Origin: Photobacterium piscicola | GTDB lineage: Bacteria; Pseudomonadota; Gammaproteobacteria; Enterobacterales; Vibrionaceae | Direction of reading: 5' to 3' | DNA length: 64,000 bases | Assembly (NCBI RefSeq): GCF_900166965.1 | Contig: NZ_FUZI01000001.1 | Span: 1,302,001-1,366,000, forward strand | Part shown: piece after piece, positions 37,375-44,991 of the stretch | How positions within the stretch are numbered: position 1 is the first letter of the stretch | How the letters are laid out: each line of letters starts with the position of its first letter | Translations under genes and position numbers: made by a program | The notes under the pieces: generated by a model | Databases searched by the model: none | Told to the model about the DNA's origin: nothing | What the model saw: only the letters and a program-made list of their open reading frames with translations

Positions 37375-38079
37375 TTAACGCACTATTTCCAGAATAATAG
37401 GCCGAGCTTGGAATTTAGCATCTTTATATATATCCATAAACTCTTCTTCAAAGGTGTCGTTATATTGCTTGATGACTTCAATAATTGGCACAAGTTTCTC
37501 TTGAGGAATGATTAATTTACAGCCAGCCATAGAGTTATGCGAACATAAAGTATAATCTTCTTCTCTAAAATTTAGTAATTTAGCGTAGCCGTCAAACAAG
37601 CACTGATTCTTATATGGTACAGAATGAAAGTTTGTCATCGTAAATGACATCAATGCTGCGCCGCCAGCCCCCACAAATGCCATCGGTCCAATGAATATTG
37701 CCGCAAACACACAAATAGCGCAGCCAACCCATGCCGAGCGTCTTACTATGGTATAAGCAATCTCAGGAATTATCTGCTCACTTGTTGAGTACATCCCGTA
37801 CTGATTTATCGCGTAATAGTGGCGCTTGTCTGCATGTATTAAAAATCGGCCCCAAGGAGCTCCACAGCTACCTAAAAAAATTAACATTCCTGCGGCGATT
37901 AAACCTGTATTACCTTGAAACCAAAAAAATGATACAACTGCTAAAATTATACAAATGCCAAAACTTGCGTATGCTATTTTTGTACGACCATGATCAGGAT
38001 TAACTATTAACTCCCATTCATAGACAGGAGGAGTTGCATAGAGGCGTTCAAACTGTTGCTCTTTACCGAGTGTTTTCAT
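37375..38079 (-). CDS. Membrane protein, probable TsiV2-like immunity protein to VasX
   Basis: A 234-residue protein with about four membrane segments (two around residues 35-75, two around 115-145) and a soluble C-terminal part. I assign it by position: in V. cholerae tsiV2, a membrane protein that protects against VasX, lies directly after vasX. Here the start overlaps the vasX stop by 17 bp with CAGGAG as ribosome site, so effector and immunity are co-translated. The sequence itself has no motif I can name. Confidence 0.7.
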   Translation of the reverse strand: MKTLGKEQQFERLYATPPVYEWELIVNPDHGRTKIAYASFGICIILAVVSFFWFQGNTGLIAAGMLIFLGSCGAPWGRFLIHADKRHYYAINQYGMYSTSEQIIPEIAYTIVRRSAWVGCAICVFAAIFIGPMAFVGAGGAALMSFTMTNFHSVPYKNQCLFDGYAKLLNFREEDYTLCSHNSMAGCKLIIPQEKLVPIIEVIKQYNDTFEEEFMDIYKDAKFQARPIILEIVR

Positions 38080-41000
38080 TGGTTTCTCCTGTTGTTGGAA
38101 GTTTGATACCGGCTACGCCGTTAGGAGCAATAATTACGTCTTTGGTTTTTTCTAAATCAAACGTTCCCGTTTTGTTTAAACGCCCTGCGTAACTTTGGCA
38201 ATTATGTGTCCATGCTCTGTCATAGTTTATGGCAATAACAACAGTATCACCTTCATCATGGGTCACAGGAACTGCAATATAAGAGACACCGTTTGCCGTT
38301 TTCTTCCGTTTAGCTTGAGAGACATCAATCATCACTTTCCGCGGTTTATTCATTTCTTCTTGAATGACGTGAGGAGGCGCATAACTCAAATTTATATTTT
38401 TAGACTTTTTCTGTACAACGATTTGTAAATCGTAATGTTGCTTCTCATCATCGAAGAGATAAGAGGGCAAATATATATCGACATTCTTTTTAGTCAATTC
38501 GATCTTAGGCTTCCAGATGATATTTTCTAGCTCCATTAACTCTTGTTCTGGTGTTTGTGTTTTTGGTGAGTTACCCCAAGTTGAACCTTGTAACCACTTT
38601 TGCATTTCATTTCGATGAAAATAATTATACAAACCCGAGAAGATTAGGTAGGCAATACCTGCATAGAATAAGGCACTGATCATCCAAGCAGCCACAATTT
38701 CGCTTAGTACAGCACCACGTACAAAGTTTACTAATTGATACCCAGAAACATAACCTTGAAGACCTAAAGCTAAGCCTTTACTAGTTAGGATTATTTGTTC
38801 AAAAAAATCATCCGATTTTTGAATTTGCTTTACGGTTAAATAGGCTTCAGAACTGGCTGCAAACAAACCAAAGATAGCGGTTACTTTCGCCGCAGCCACA
38901 AAGCGTTTTATCACCACTTGTTGTTCAATGTTACTAGCTGATCCAATTGCTTCTCGAACTGACTTCTCAATAAGTGTTTTTGGTATCACTTGCGCATCAC
39001 GCCCCACTCCCGCAAATGCAGAGAGGGTCCACGATATCGTTGATGCCAATTCGATATACACATCGGCTTGCTCTTGGGTAGAACTCGCACTATTAAGTTT
39101 AGAGACCACTTGCTTAGACACAACCGATAAATTCCAAAGGTTGCAAATTGCTGCGAATCCACCAATAACAGTGCCTGCACCGTTAATACTTTCCATTGAT
39201 TGGCCAATACGAGAACGAAGCCCTACAATTGACGCAGTCAGTTTCTCACGCACCGCAGTATTCATGGCCTCTGTTTCAAACGTGATCAATAGTGGCATTT
39301 CTTGTGCGATATGATTTGCGATTTGTTGTTTTGTCTTCGCCAGTGCATTACGCATTGCGGTTGTATTCTGGGAATGTAACTGACCAGATTGACGCTCTGC
39401 TTGTTGAAGAAAGGGGGTTAACGTCTTATTAAACTTCGCCAATTGCGTACTATAATCTGAAGAAATTTGAATTTTATTCTCTTTGCTCACTAAACTTCGA
39501 GCGACAATAAGCTGTAGTCCAGAAGCCAACCCATTTTTACCTGAAAAATGGTATGGAAACAGACTATCCATCAGTCCTTTCCAAGCTGAACTGCTTGCCT
39601 TTGAAAATGCGCTTTTTGCAGCAACGAGTGTTGCCTTTATCGCATCATCGGTGTCAGGAATACGTCCATCAACAAGCAATCCGTAGCTTTCACCAACACG
39701 AGAGGCCATATTGGTAATATCACTTGAACTTGAAAATGATACCGCATCATTCGATATTTGCGTATGGATCACAGATTGAAATTCAGGGCTGTAATAATAA
39801 GGCGCCAGTGCCAGTAGTGACTGTTTTTGGGCGGCTTTCCACTCCTTTGATACAGAGGTCATTAAAGAAAATAATTGTGAGAACAATTGATTGAGGAAGC
39901 TTTGTCCCTGTTCACTTTCAATATCAATACCGACGCGTAATGCATCTTCTCCCAATGATATTAACGCATTGTCGAGATCTTCAATTAACGGTGCTGCTTC
40001 ACCTTCTAGTTTATCTAGGTCGTTATACTTATTGGTGAGGAACGTAGACATTAGCTCCCAGTTGATTTCACCAATATTTTTTTCTCTACTTTTGAAGTGT
40101 TCAATATCTTTATCTGTTGGAGTGTAACCATAAGTATTTTGGAGTGTATTTAGTGCAGCGCTACGTACCGTCTCAGAAGATAAGGCATTAACAGCATTAG
40201 CTTCACTCCCATATGGTGTTTGCTTCAGTGGGAATTGATAGCGTAAGTACTCATTTAAAGCAGCCTCAAACTTTAATGTCTCCAATGGACTGTCTTTTAG
40301 TTTACTTTTCAATGCCATTGGCGCAGTTTTTGGGTCATAAGGTACACGTGCAATAGAACGGGTAAACTCTGACATCAGCAGTTTGTGTTTATCTGTATCA
40401 CTACCAAAGATATATTCTTTCTGTGCTTGAAATGTGCCTAATTTCAACGCAATGTCGGTAATATCAGCCAATGGATCTTCTAGCGCAATGAATAAACCAT
40501 CATTAACATTAGCATTTGGAAGGGCTGCTTGATAAGTCGGGGCTGTAATCGCTGTTTTAGTTCGACTAAACTCACCCTCAGACGTAGACGTGTCTGCCTT
40601 TAATGGTGTCGAGGTGATTGAAAAACCATTAATGATATCTTGACTAACAGAGCCAATATCAGCCACTGAAGACTCAAGATTTTTCGCCATTCCAGCATGA
40701 GGCCCATTCATTCTCCGTTTAAATGCCGAGATGTTTAACGGCCGCATCCATTTATTACGGTATTTTTCCTCATTACTGAATAGCGTAACAATACGTGGCG
40801 TCCAAGCTTGATGCGCGTAGCTAAGCCAAAGCGTATCATCGGAGTCATAGGTTAAACATGATGAACAAGTGCCGCCGTCATGTTGAGCCGTAAAAATTTC
40901 ACCTTCAATTTTATAGGTATGAAGTACTTTCAGTTTTTCACTAAACACATACAGCCAACCATCACGAAGCTGACGAAGCATATAGTGTTGATGAAGTTTA

Positions 41001-41185
41001 AAGGTCGGCTTCCAATGAGTTCCGTCAGGTAATGAATAAGAAGGTTTTTCTCCCATTGAACCATCAATAGCATACCGAACCGGAATAATACCGACTTCTG
41101 TAGCTTGTAGCGGACAGGCTCCCGCAGGTGAACTAGGGCTAGCTGACCCACCAATTTCTGCGGCATTATAAGCATCACTTGACAT
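38063..41185 (-). CDS. vasX: VasX-like T6SS effector (pore-forming toxin)
   Basis: 1,040 residues, close to V. cholerae VasX (1,085). The N-terminal region has the VasX-type opening (CPLQATEVGIIPVRYAIDG, then LRQLRDGWLYVFSEKLKVLHTYKIEG). The middle is helical; hydrophobic segments lie in the last third (for example AAWMISALFYAGIAYLIFSGLYNYF), fitting membrane insertion in target cells. VasX disrupts membranes of competing bacteria and amoebae after delivery on VgrG. The start is ATG 41185 with AAGGAGG 5 nt upstream; an earlier ATG at 41212 lacks a site. It overlaps vasW by 11 bp. Confidence 0.87.
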   Translation of the reverse strand: MSSDAYNAAEIGGSASPSSPAGACPLQATEVGIIPVRYAIDGSMGEKPSYSLPDGTHWKPTFKLHQHYMLRQLRDGWLYVFSEKLKVLHTYKIEGEIFTAQHDGGTCSSCLTYDSDDTLWLSYAHQAWTPRIVTLFSNEEKYRNKWMRPLNISAFKRRMNGPHAGMAKNLESSVADIGSVSQDIINGFSITSTPLKADTSTSEGEFSRTKTAITAPTYQAALPNANVNDGLFIALEDPLADITDIALKLGTFQAQKEYIFGSDTDKHKLLMSEFTRSIARVPYDPKTAPMALKSKLKDSPLETLKFEAALNEYLRYQFPLKQTPYGSEANAVNALSSETVRSAALNTLQNTYGYTPTDKDIEHFKSREKNIGEINWELMSTFLTNKYNDLDKLEGEAAPLIEDLDNALISLGEDALRVGIDIESEQGQSFLNQLFSQLFSLMTSVSKEWKAAQKQSLLALAPYYYSPEFQSVIHTQISNDAVSFSSSSDITNMASRVGESYGLLVDGRIPDTDDAIKATLVAAKSAFSKASSSAWKGLMDSLFPYHFSGKNGLASGLQLIVARSLVSKENKIQISSDYSTQLAKFNKTLTPFLQQAERQSGQLHSQNTTAMRNALAKTKQQIANHIAQEMPLLITFETEAMNTAVREKLTASIVGLRSRIGQSMESINGAGTVIGGFAAICNLWNLSVVSKQVVSKLNSASSTQEQADVYIELASTISWTLSAFAGVGRDAQVIPKTLIEKSVREAIGSASNIEQQVVIKRFVAAAKVTAIFGLFAASSEAYLTVKQIQKSDDFFEQIILTSKGLALGLQGYVSGYQLVNFVRGAVLSEIVAAWMISALFYAGIAYLIFSGLYNYFHRNEMQKWLQGSTWGNSPKTQTPEQELMELENIIWKPKIELTKKNVDIYLPSYLFDDEKQHYDLQIVVQKKSKNINLSYAPPHVIQEEMNKPRKVMIDVSQAKRKKTANGVSYIAVPVTHDEGDTVVIAINYDRAWTHNCQSYAGRLNKTGTFDLEKTKDVIIAPNGVAGIKLPTTGETNENTR

Positions 41186-42026
41186 GAGAAACCTCCTTAT
41201 GGGCGAGTTCATCAGCTTTTGCTACTCGCATTGACGGTGTTTGCGCTGATGGTGTTTCTAATAATTGCTTGATGTGAGGGTAGCGATCAGTCTTCAACAC
41301 ATTCTCTCCAAGTAATGCGAGAATATTAAAAAAATGAAGGACATCAGTATCTGTTTCAAACTGCATATCATGGGCATTTTGCACCCATTCCTTTATCCAA
41401 AGTAAAGGATAATTGTGTTGTTGAAGCGCCTCAGGAAAGTAAGTACTCAAATGTTGATGTACTTTTTCGACGGTATTACGACGAGTGATATCACCTAATT
41501 GTTTCCACTGTTGATCTGATAAGTGATAGGCCTTAGGTTTCTCTCTAATGTCTATTTTTTCGTCATGACAAAGAGAAATCCATCCCTCGCGGGTTGGCAA
41601 CCAAGCTTTGGATATAGCAGCCCATATGTGACATTCTTGATCGTTTAAGATCACATTCATTGCCTCTGGTTGGCCAACTTTAAAAAAAACCTTAGAGCCA
41701 TATGGCGAAAGAACCTCAAAGAAGTCCGATAGTATGATGGCAAGCTGGTCGATATTGGCATCACTACTAATGATATATCCCACATTTGCCTGATTATATT
41801 GAGTAAACCAAGACATTGCGGTTGGTGTTAGCTTAATGATGAATGGTGATACTTCTCTTAATGGTAAAAAGCGTAACGGGCAAATAGCTTGAGGTTGCAA
41901 ATCTTGTTGCAGTAATAACAACTCAAGTTTTTCAATTTGGCTACCATCAAGAATAAGAAAACACGCTTCATGACTAAGGATGTCAAAGTCGGGGATCGGC
42001 TTAGGGAGTTGAAGGCTAAAACTCAT
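41175..42026 (-). CDS. vasW: DUF4123 T6SS adaptor/chaperone (VasW-like)
   Basis: A 283-residue DUF4123 protein. In this family (VasW, Tap/TEC) it binds the downstream effector and loads it onto VgrG. The N-terminal half (FLILDGSQIEKLELLLLQQ, LRFLPLREVSPFIIKLTP, WGYIIS-type strand, ending in PYGSKVFFKVGQPEAM) follows the DUF4123 pattern. The start ATG 42026 overlaps the vgrG stop as ATGA, with GGAG upstream. Its position between vgrG and vasX matches V. cholerae VCA0018-VCA0020. Confidence 0.85.
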   Translation of the reverse strand: MSFSLQLPKPIPDFDILSHEACFLILDGSQIEKLELLLLQQDLQPQAICPLRFLPLREVSPFIIKLTPTAMSWFTQYNQANVGYIISSDANIDQLAIILSDFFEVLSPYGSKVFFKVGQPEAMNVILNDQECHIWAAISKAWLPTREGWISLCHDEKIDIREKPKAYHLSDQQWKQLGDITRRNTVEKVHQHLSTYFPEALQQHNYPLLWIKEWVQNAHDMQFETDTDVLHFFNILALLGENVLKTDRYPHIKQLLETPSAQTPSMRVAKADELAHKEVSHVK

Positions 42027-44050
42027 TGTGCATTCTCCATACACACTTCACAAACGGGTACTTTTCCCTTCATGGCCTCAAGTTGCTGCGGCCAATTTAT
42101 GAGTGTTATTGCAGCTAATGCCACGGCAGCTTCAACCGCGCCGGGTAATAACGGTGAAACACCCGCATAGCCTGAACCACTGCCCGCACTCCCTCCTGAG
42201 TTTAAATTCACTGCCGCCCCGACCAATGACACACCCGACGCGTCTATTTTGATAAAGCTACCGCCTGCTTTTAATGTAATTTCAGCACCAGCTTCAATCA
42301 CAACTTTATTACCGGCTTTAATATGAATCTCATTCCCCGCATCGACTAATATCGCTTTACCCTGCTTAAGATGTAATGTGCCGTCGATCATCAATGTTTG
42401 ATCACCTTTAACATGGTGGCGACTTTCACCATCAACCGTTAAATGATCATTTACTTTGATATGACTAAAGCGTTCATTTTCTACATCAAGGTGTAAATCA
42501 TGTTTAATGTTGTCGGTACGGTCATTTTCAACTAAGACATTGACATCTTTTTGCGCTCGAACGTAGATTTCTTCTTTGCCAGCTTGGTCTTCAAAACGCA
42601 GTTCGTTATAGCCATCACCTTGGTGGGTTTCAGTGCGTAAAACAGTGCGGGTCTTATGAGCAGGTAATTCATAAGGAGGCTGATTGGTGGCGTGATAAGT
42701 ACGGCCAGTGATGATCGGTTGATCAGGATCTCCTTCTAAAAAACTGACAATCACTTCATGGCCTACACGAGGCAGGGCAACCATACCATATTGGCTACCC
42801 GCCCAACCTTGTGAAACTCGCACCCAACAGCTGGCGTTATCATCGCTGTTACTGTAACGATCCCAAGGAAATTGAAGTTTGACTCGCCCAAATTCATCAC
42901 AATAAATTTCTTCACCCTCAGGCCCAACAACCATCGCGATTTGTGGGCCATCAACGGTGGGTTTGGCATTAAACGGCGGACGCCAAGGGCGATGAGCTGC
43001 AATGACAACAAACTCATTATTATAGGTTGTTGCTCCTTCGCCGCCGGCTTCTTCTAATGCTTGGGGTTGAGTACCAACATGGGTGACGGCAATGATCAAC
43101 CAGTCACGGTTACAACTGTCATCATCATGCTCTTGCAGCGTAAACTTTACGCCGGGAAGAATAGTCGGCACATTACTTTTGGCATTCGCGGTTTGGGCAT
43201 CGCGTCGAAGTGATTCAATTCGAAACTGCACAAAGGGCTTACCACTGGCATCATCTTTATAACGACCTGGGTAATCATAGTGCTCATACGTGGCTTGTTG
43301 ATAATCCGCTTCTTTGGCTACTGAAGTTTGCAAAAAACTATAAGCTGGTTTTTTAAAGCTGTAGTCTTTTAGCTGAGCGGATGATGAGCAAATTTGAGTG
43401 TTACGCGCAAAAGTTCGAATAAAAGGCACGTTACTGCTACCACCACTGCGGCTGTTGTAAATCAGAGGCTCAACGAGACTGACAGCGTGTTGAGTATCGT
43501 CACTAAAGATAAGAGTATTTTTCTTATTGTCGTGATTGAAGTAATAAAAAATCCCTTCTTCCGCGGCAATTCTATCGATAAAGGCTAAATCACTTTCACG
43601 GTATTGTACGCAATATTCACGCTGTACTAATTGGCGGCTGATTGCAAAACTATAATCATTAATCCCCATTTCTTGCAGCAAGATAGAGATAATTTCAGGC
43701 ACCGTTTGTGTTTGGAAAATACGGCTATTTTGACGCAAGGCTAACCGCGCCAAAGGTGGCACAAATTCAACTTGATAGATTGTATGGCTGTGGCCGGTAT
43801 CGCCTTGAGAGAATTGGCGCACAATACCATGCCATTGTTGCTGTAATTCACCGTGCTGCCAAACCGTCAATTTTGCATTGTGATCAATGGTTTCAAGCGG
43901 CGTTAAACTTGAGTTTCGGCTGGCTAAATCGATCGTAAAAGAAAAAGGCAAAGACAACGTATCGTTACCTTTAAATTCAGTCACAGCAAATGTTGACGCG
44001 TCAAGCCCTTCAACGGTAAAGGTAAATTGTAATCCTGTTTGTTGTGCCAT
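42023..44050 (-). CDS. vgrG: T6SS spike protein VgrG
   Basis: A 675-residue VgrG/Tss-I protein. The gp27-like region covers residues 1-370 (LQFTFTVEGLDASTFAVTEFKG, VQYRESDLAFIDRIAAEEGIFYYF); the gp5/OB-fold region follows (EIYCDEFGRVKLQFPWDR, GWAGSQYGMVALPRVGHEVIVSFLEGDPDQPIITGRTY); then a beta-helix with repeats (HIKAGNKVVIEAGAEITLKAGGSFIKID). The tail after about residue 610 is short, with a CEVCMENA end and no effector domain, so toxicity comes from VasX. TGAGG precedes the ATG. Confidence 0.95.
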   Translation of the reverse strand: MAQQTGLQFTFTVEGLDASTFAVTEFKGNDTLSLPFSFTIDLASRNSSLTPLETIDHNAKLTVWQHGELQQQWHGIVRQFSQGDTGHSHTIYQVEFVPPLARLALRQNSRIFQTQTVPEIISILLQEMGINDYSFAISRQLVQREYCVQYRESDLAFIDRIAAEEGIFYYFNHDNKKNTLIFSDDTQHAVSLVEPLIYNSRSGGSSNVPFIRTFARNTQICSSSAQLKDYSFKKPAYSFLQTSVAKEADYQQATYEHYDYPGRYKDDASGKPFVQFRIESLRRDAQTANAKSNVPTILPGVKFTLQEHDDDSCNRDWLIIAVTHVGTQPQALEEAGGEGATTYNNEFVVIAAHRPWRPPFNAKPTVDGPQIAMVVGPEGEEIYCDEFGRVKLQFPWDRYSNSDDNASCWVRVSQGWAGSQYGMVALPRVGHEVIVSFLEGDPDQPIITGRTYHATNQPPYELPAHKTRTVLRTETHQGDGYNELRFEDQAGKEEIYVRAQKDVNVLVENDRTDNIKHDLHLDVENERFSHIKVNDHLTVDGESRHHVKGDQTLMIDGTLHLKQGKAILVDAGNEIHIKAGNKVVIEAGAEITLKAGGSFIKIDASGVSLVGAAVNLNSGGSAGSGSGYAGVSPLLPGAVEAAVALAAITLINWPQQLEAMKGKVPVCEVCMENAQ

Positions 44051-44119
44051 GATATTGCCTCAATTAAGCCTGTGCTAAAGCGATCAAAAAATGCCTTAGC
44101 AAAGACATAAACGCTAAAA

Positions 44120-44144
44120 GCCCGCACTGGATAACAGTGCGGGC
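44120..44144 (-). terminator. Attenuating hairpin between hcp and vgrG
   Basis: Stem GCCCGCACTG / CAGTGCGGGC region with a 6-nt loop followed by only TTTT, 17 bp after the hcp stop. The short U-tract suggests partial termination, so Hcp, needed in many copies, is made in excess of VgrG. Confidence 0.7.
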
Positions 44145-44160
44145 AATAGTTATGTGATAC

Positions 44161-44679
44161 TTACGCTTCTAACGGTGCGCGCCAGTCATCAGCACCCGAT
44201 GTGCCAGAGACAGTGTGATCCCAATTAATTTTGCGGTAAGCCATTGAGATTTCAATAAGTTGAGTGAAATCAGCTTTGGTTGAATCTTGGCAATGTGGCA
44301 TTTGATTGTCGATATTTACAATCGTTGCATCGGTTAACGTTGTTGTGAAGTAATGCTCTTGCTTACCTTCAACAGAAGTGCGGTACCACTTAAGTTCAAC
44401 CGTTGGCAGCATTTCACCTGATGCCAATGCGTTGTACATCAACGGCACAGATTTGTTTAACGCCACAGTAAATTTAAAAGGTTTATGAACACGTTGACCA
44501 GCAGGTTGACCTGATTGTGGGTCAGTTGGCACGGTTACGGTATGCTTAAATTCTTGCACCAGCATTTGGTCTTCATGGCCTTCAACGTAAATGTTACCAA
44601 CAGAATTAGCAGTGAATGCATCTGCGGTGATGTTGCCCTGAGTACGACCTTGGATAGAGATATAACATGGAGTTGGCAT
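44161..44679 (-). CDS. hcp: T6SS tube protein Hcp
   Basis: 172 residues, the standard Hcp length: MPTPCYISIQGRTQGNITADAF, YVEGHEDQMLVQEFKHTV, GQRVHKPFKFTVALNKSVPLM, EHYFTTTLTDATIVNI. Hcp hexamers stack into the tube expelled by the T6SS sheath. AAGGA precedes the ATG. It is first gene of the hcp-vgrG-vasW-vasX-immunity operon, the order of the V. cholerae auxiliary cluster VCA0017-VCA0021. Confidence 0.95.
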   Translation of the reverse strand: MPTPCYISIQGRTQGNITADAFTANSVGNIYVEGHEDQMLVQEFKHTVTVPTDPQSGQPAGQRVHKPFKFTVALNKSVPLMYNALASGEMLPTVELKWYRTSVEGKQEHYFTTTLTDATIVNIDNQMPHCQDSTKADFTQLIEISMAYRKINWDHTVSGTSGADDWRAPLEA

Positions 44680-44719
44680 TGTAATGTCCTTAAAAATATT
44701 GGAATTTCATTACTTTTAA

Positions 44720-44735
44720 AGCAACTTCCATACCA
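44720..44735 (-). promoter_or_regulatory. Sigma-54 promoter of hcp
   Basis: Minus-strand TGGTATG-GAAG-TTGCT matches the -24/-12 consensus TGGCACG-N4-TTGCW with both invariant GG and GC dinucleotides. The predicted start is near 44709, 30 bp before hcp. In V. cholerae hcp genes are transcribed with sigma-54 and the activator VasH. Confidence 0.8.
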
Positions 44736-44807
44736 CATTAAAAAATAACAATAACATATTGAATTGTAAGCAAATAAAAATAAAAATAATGATTCAACTA
44801 ATACTCT

Positions 44808-44863
44808 GAGCAAGTTATTGCCCAGGATCGAGCAAACTATTGCCTAGCGAGCAAATTATCGCC
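44808..44863 (-). promoter_or_regulatory. Three dyad repeats upstream of hcp (candidate enhancer sites)
   Basis: Three direct copies at 44808-44822, 44830-44844 and 44849-44863. In minus-strand sense they read GGCAATAACTTGCTC, GGCAATAGTTTGCTC and GGCGATAATTTGCTC. Each contains the dyad GCAA-N4-TTGC (one mismatch in the third). Centres lie about 106, 128 and 147 bp upstream of the predicted sigma-54 start, the usual range for enhancer-binding protein sites. Confidence 0.7.
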
Positions 44864-44903
44864 CACATTTACGCTTAGCAATATAAACACCAAATCAAAA
44901 GCA

Positions 44904-44935
44904 TAAAAAAGGCCAAGTGCTATGCACTTAGCCTT
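44904..44935 (-). terminator. Terminator of the first GH92 gene
   Basis: Stem AAGGC-TAAGTGC / GCACTTG-GCCTT with a 3-nt loop followed in minus-strand sense by TTTTTT, 57 bp after the stop. Confidence 0.85.
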
Positions 44936-44991
44936 CATTAAAAATCATCAACCTATTTTAAGACGATATATTTTCATTTAATTTTCGTTAA

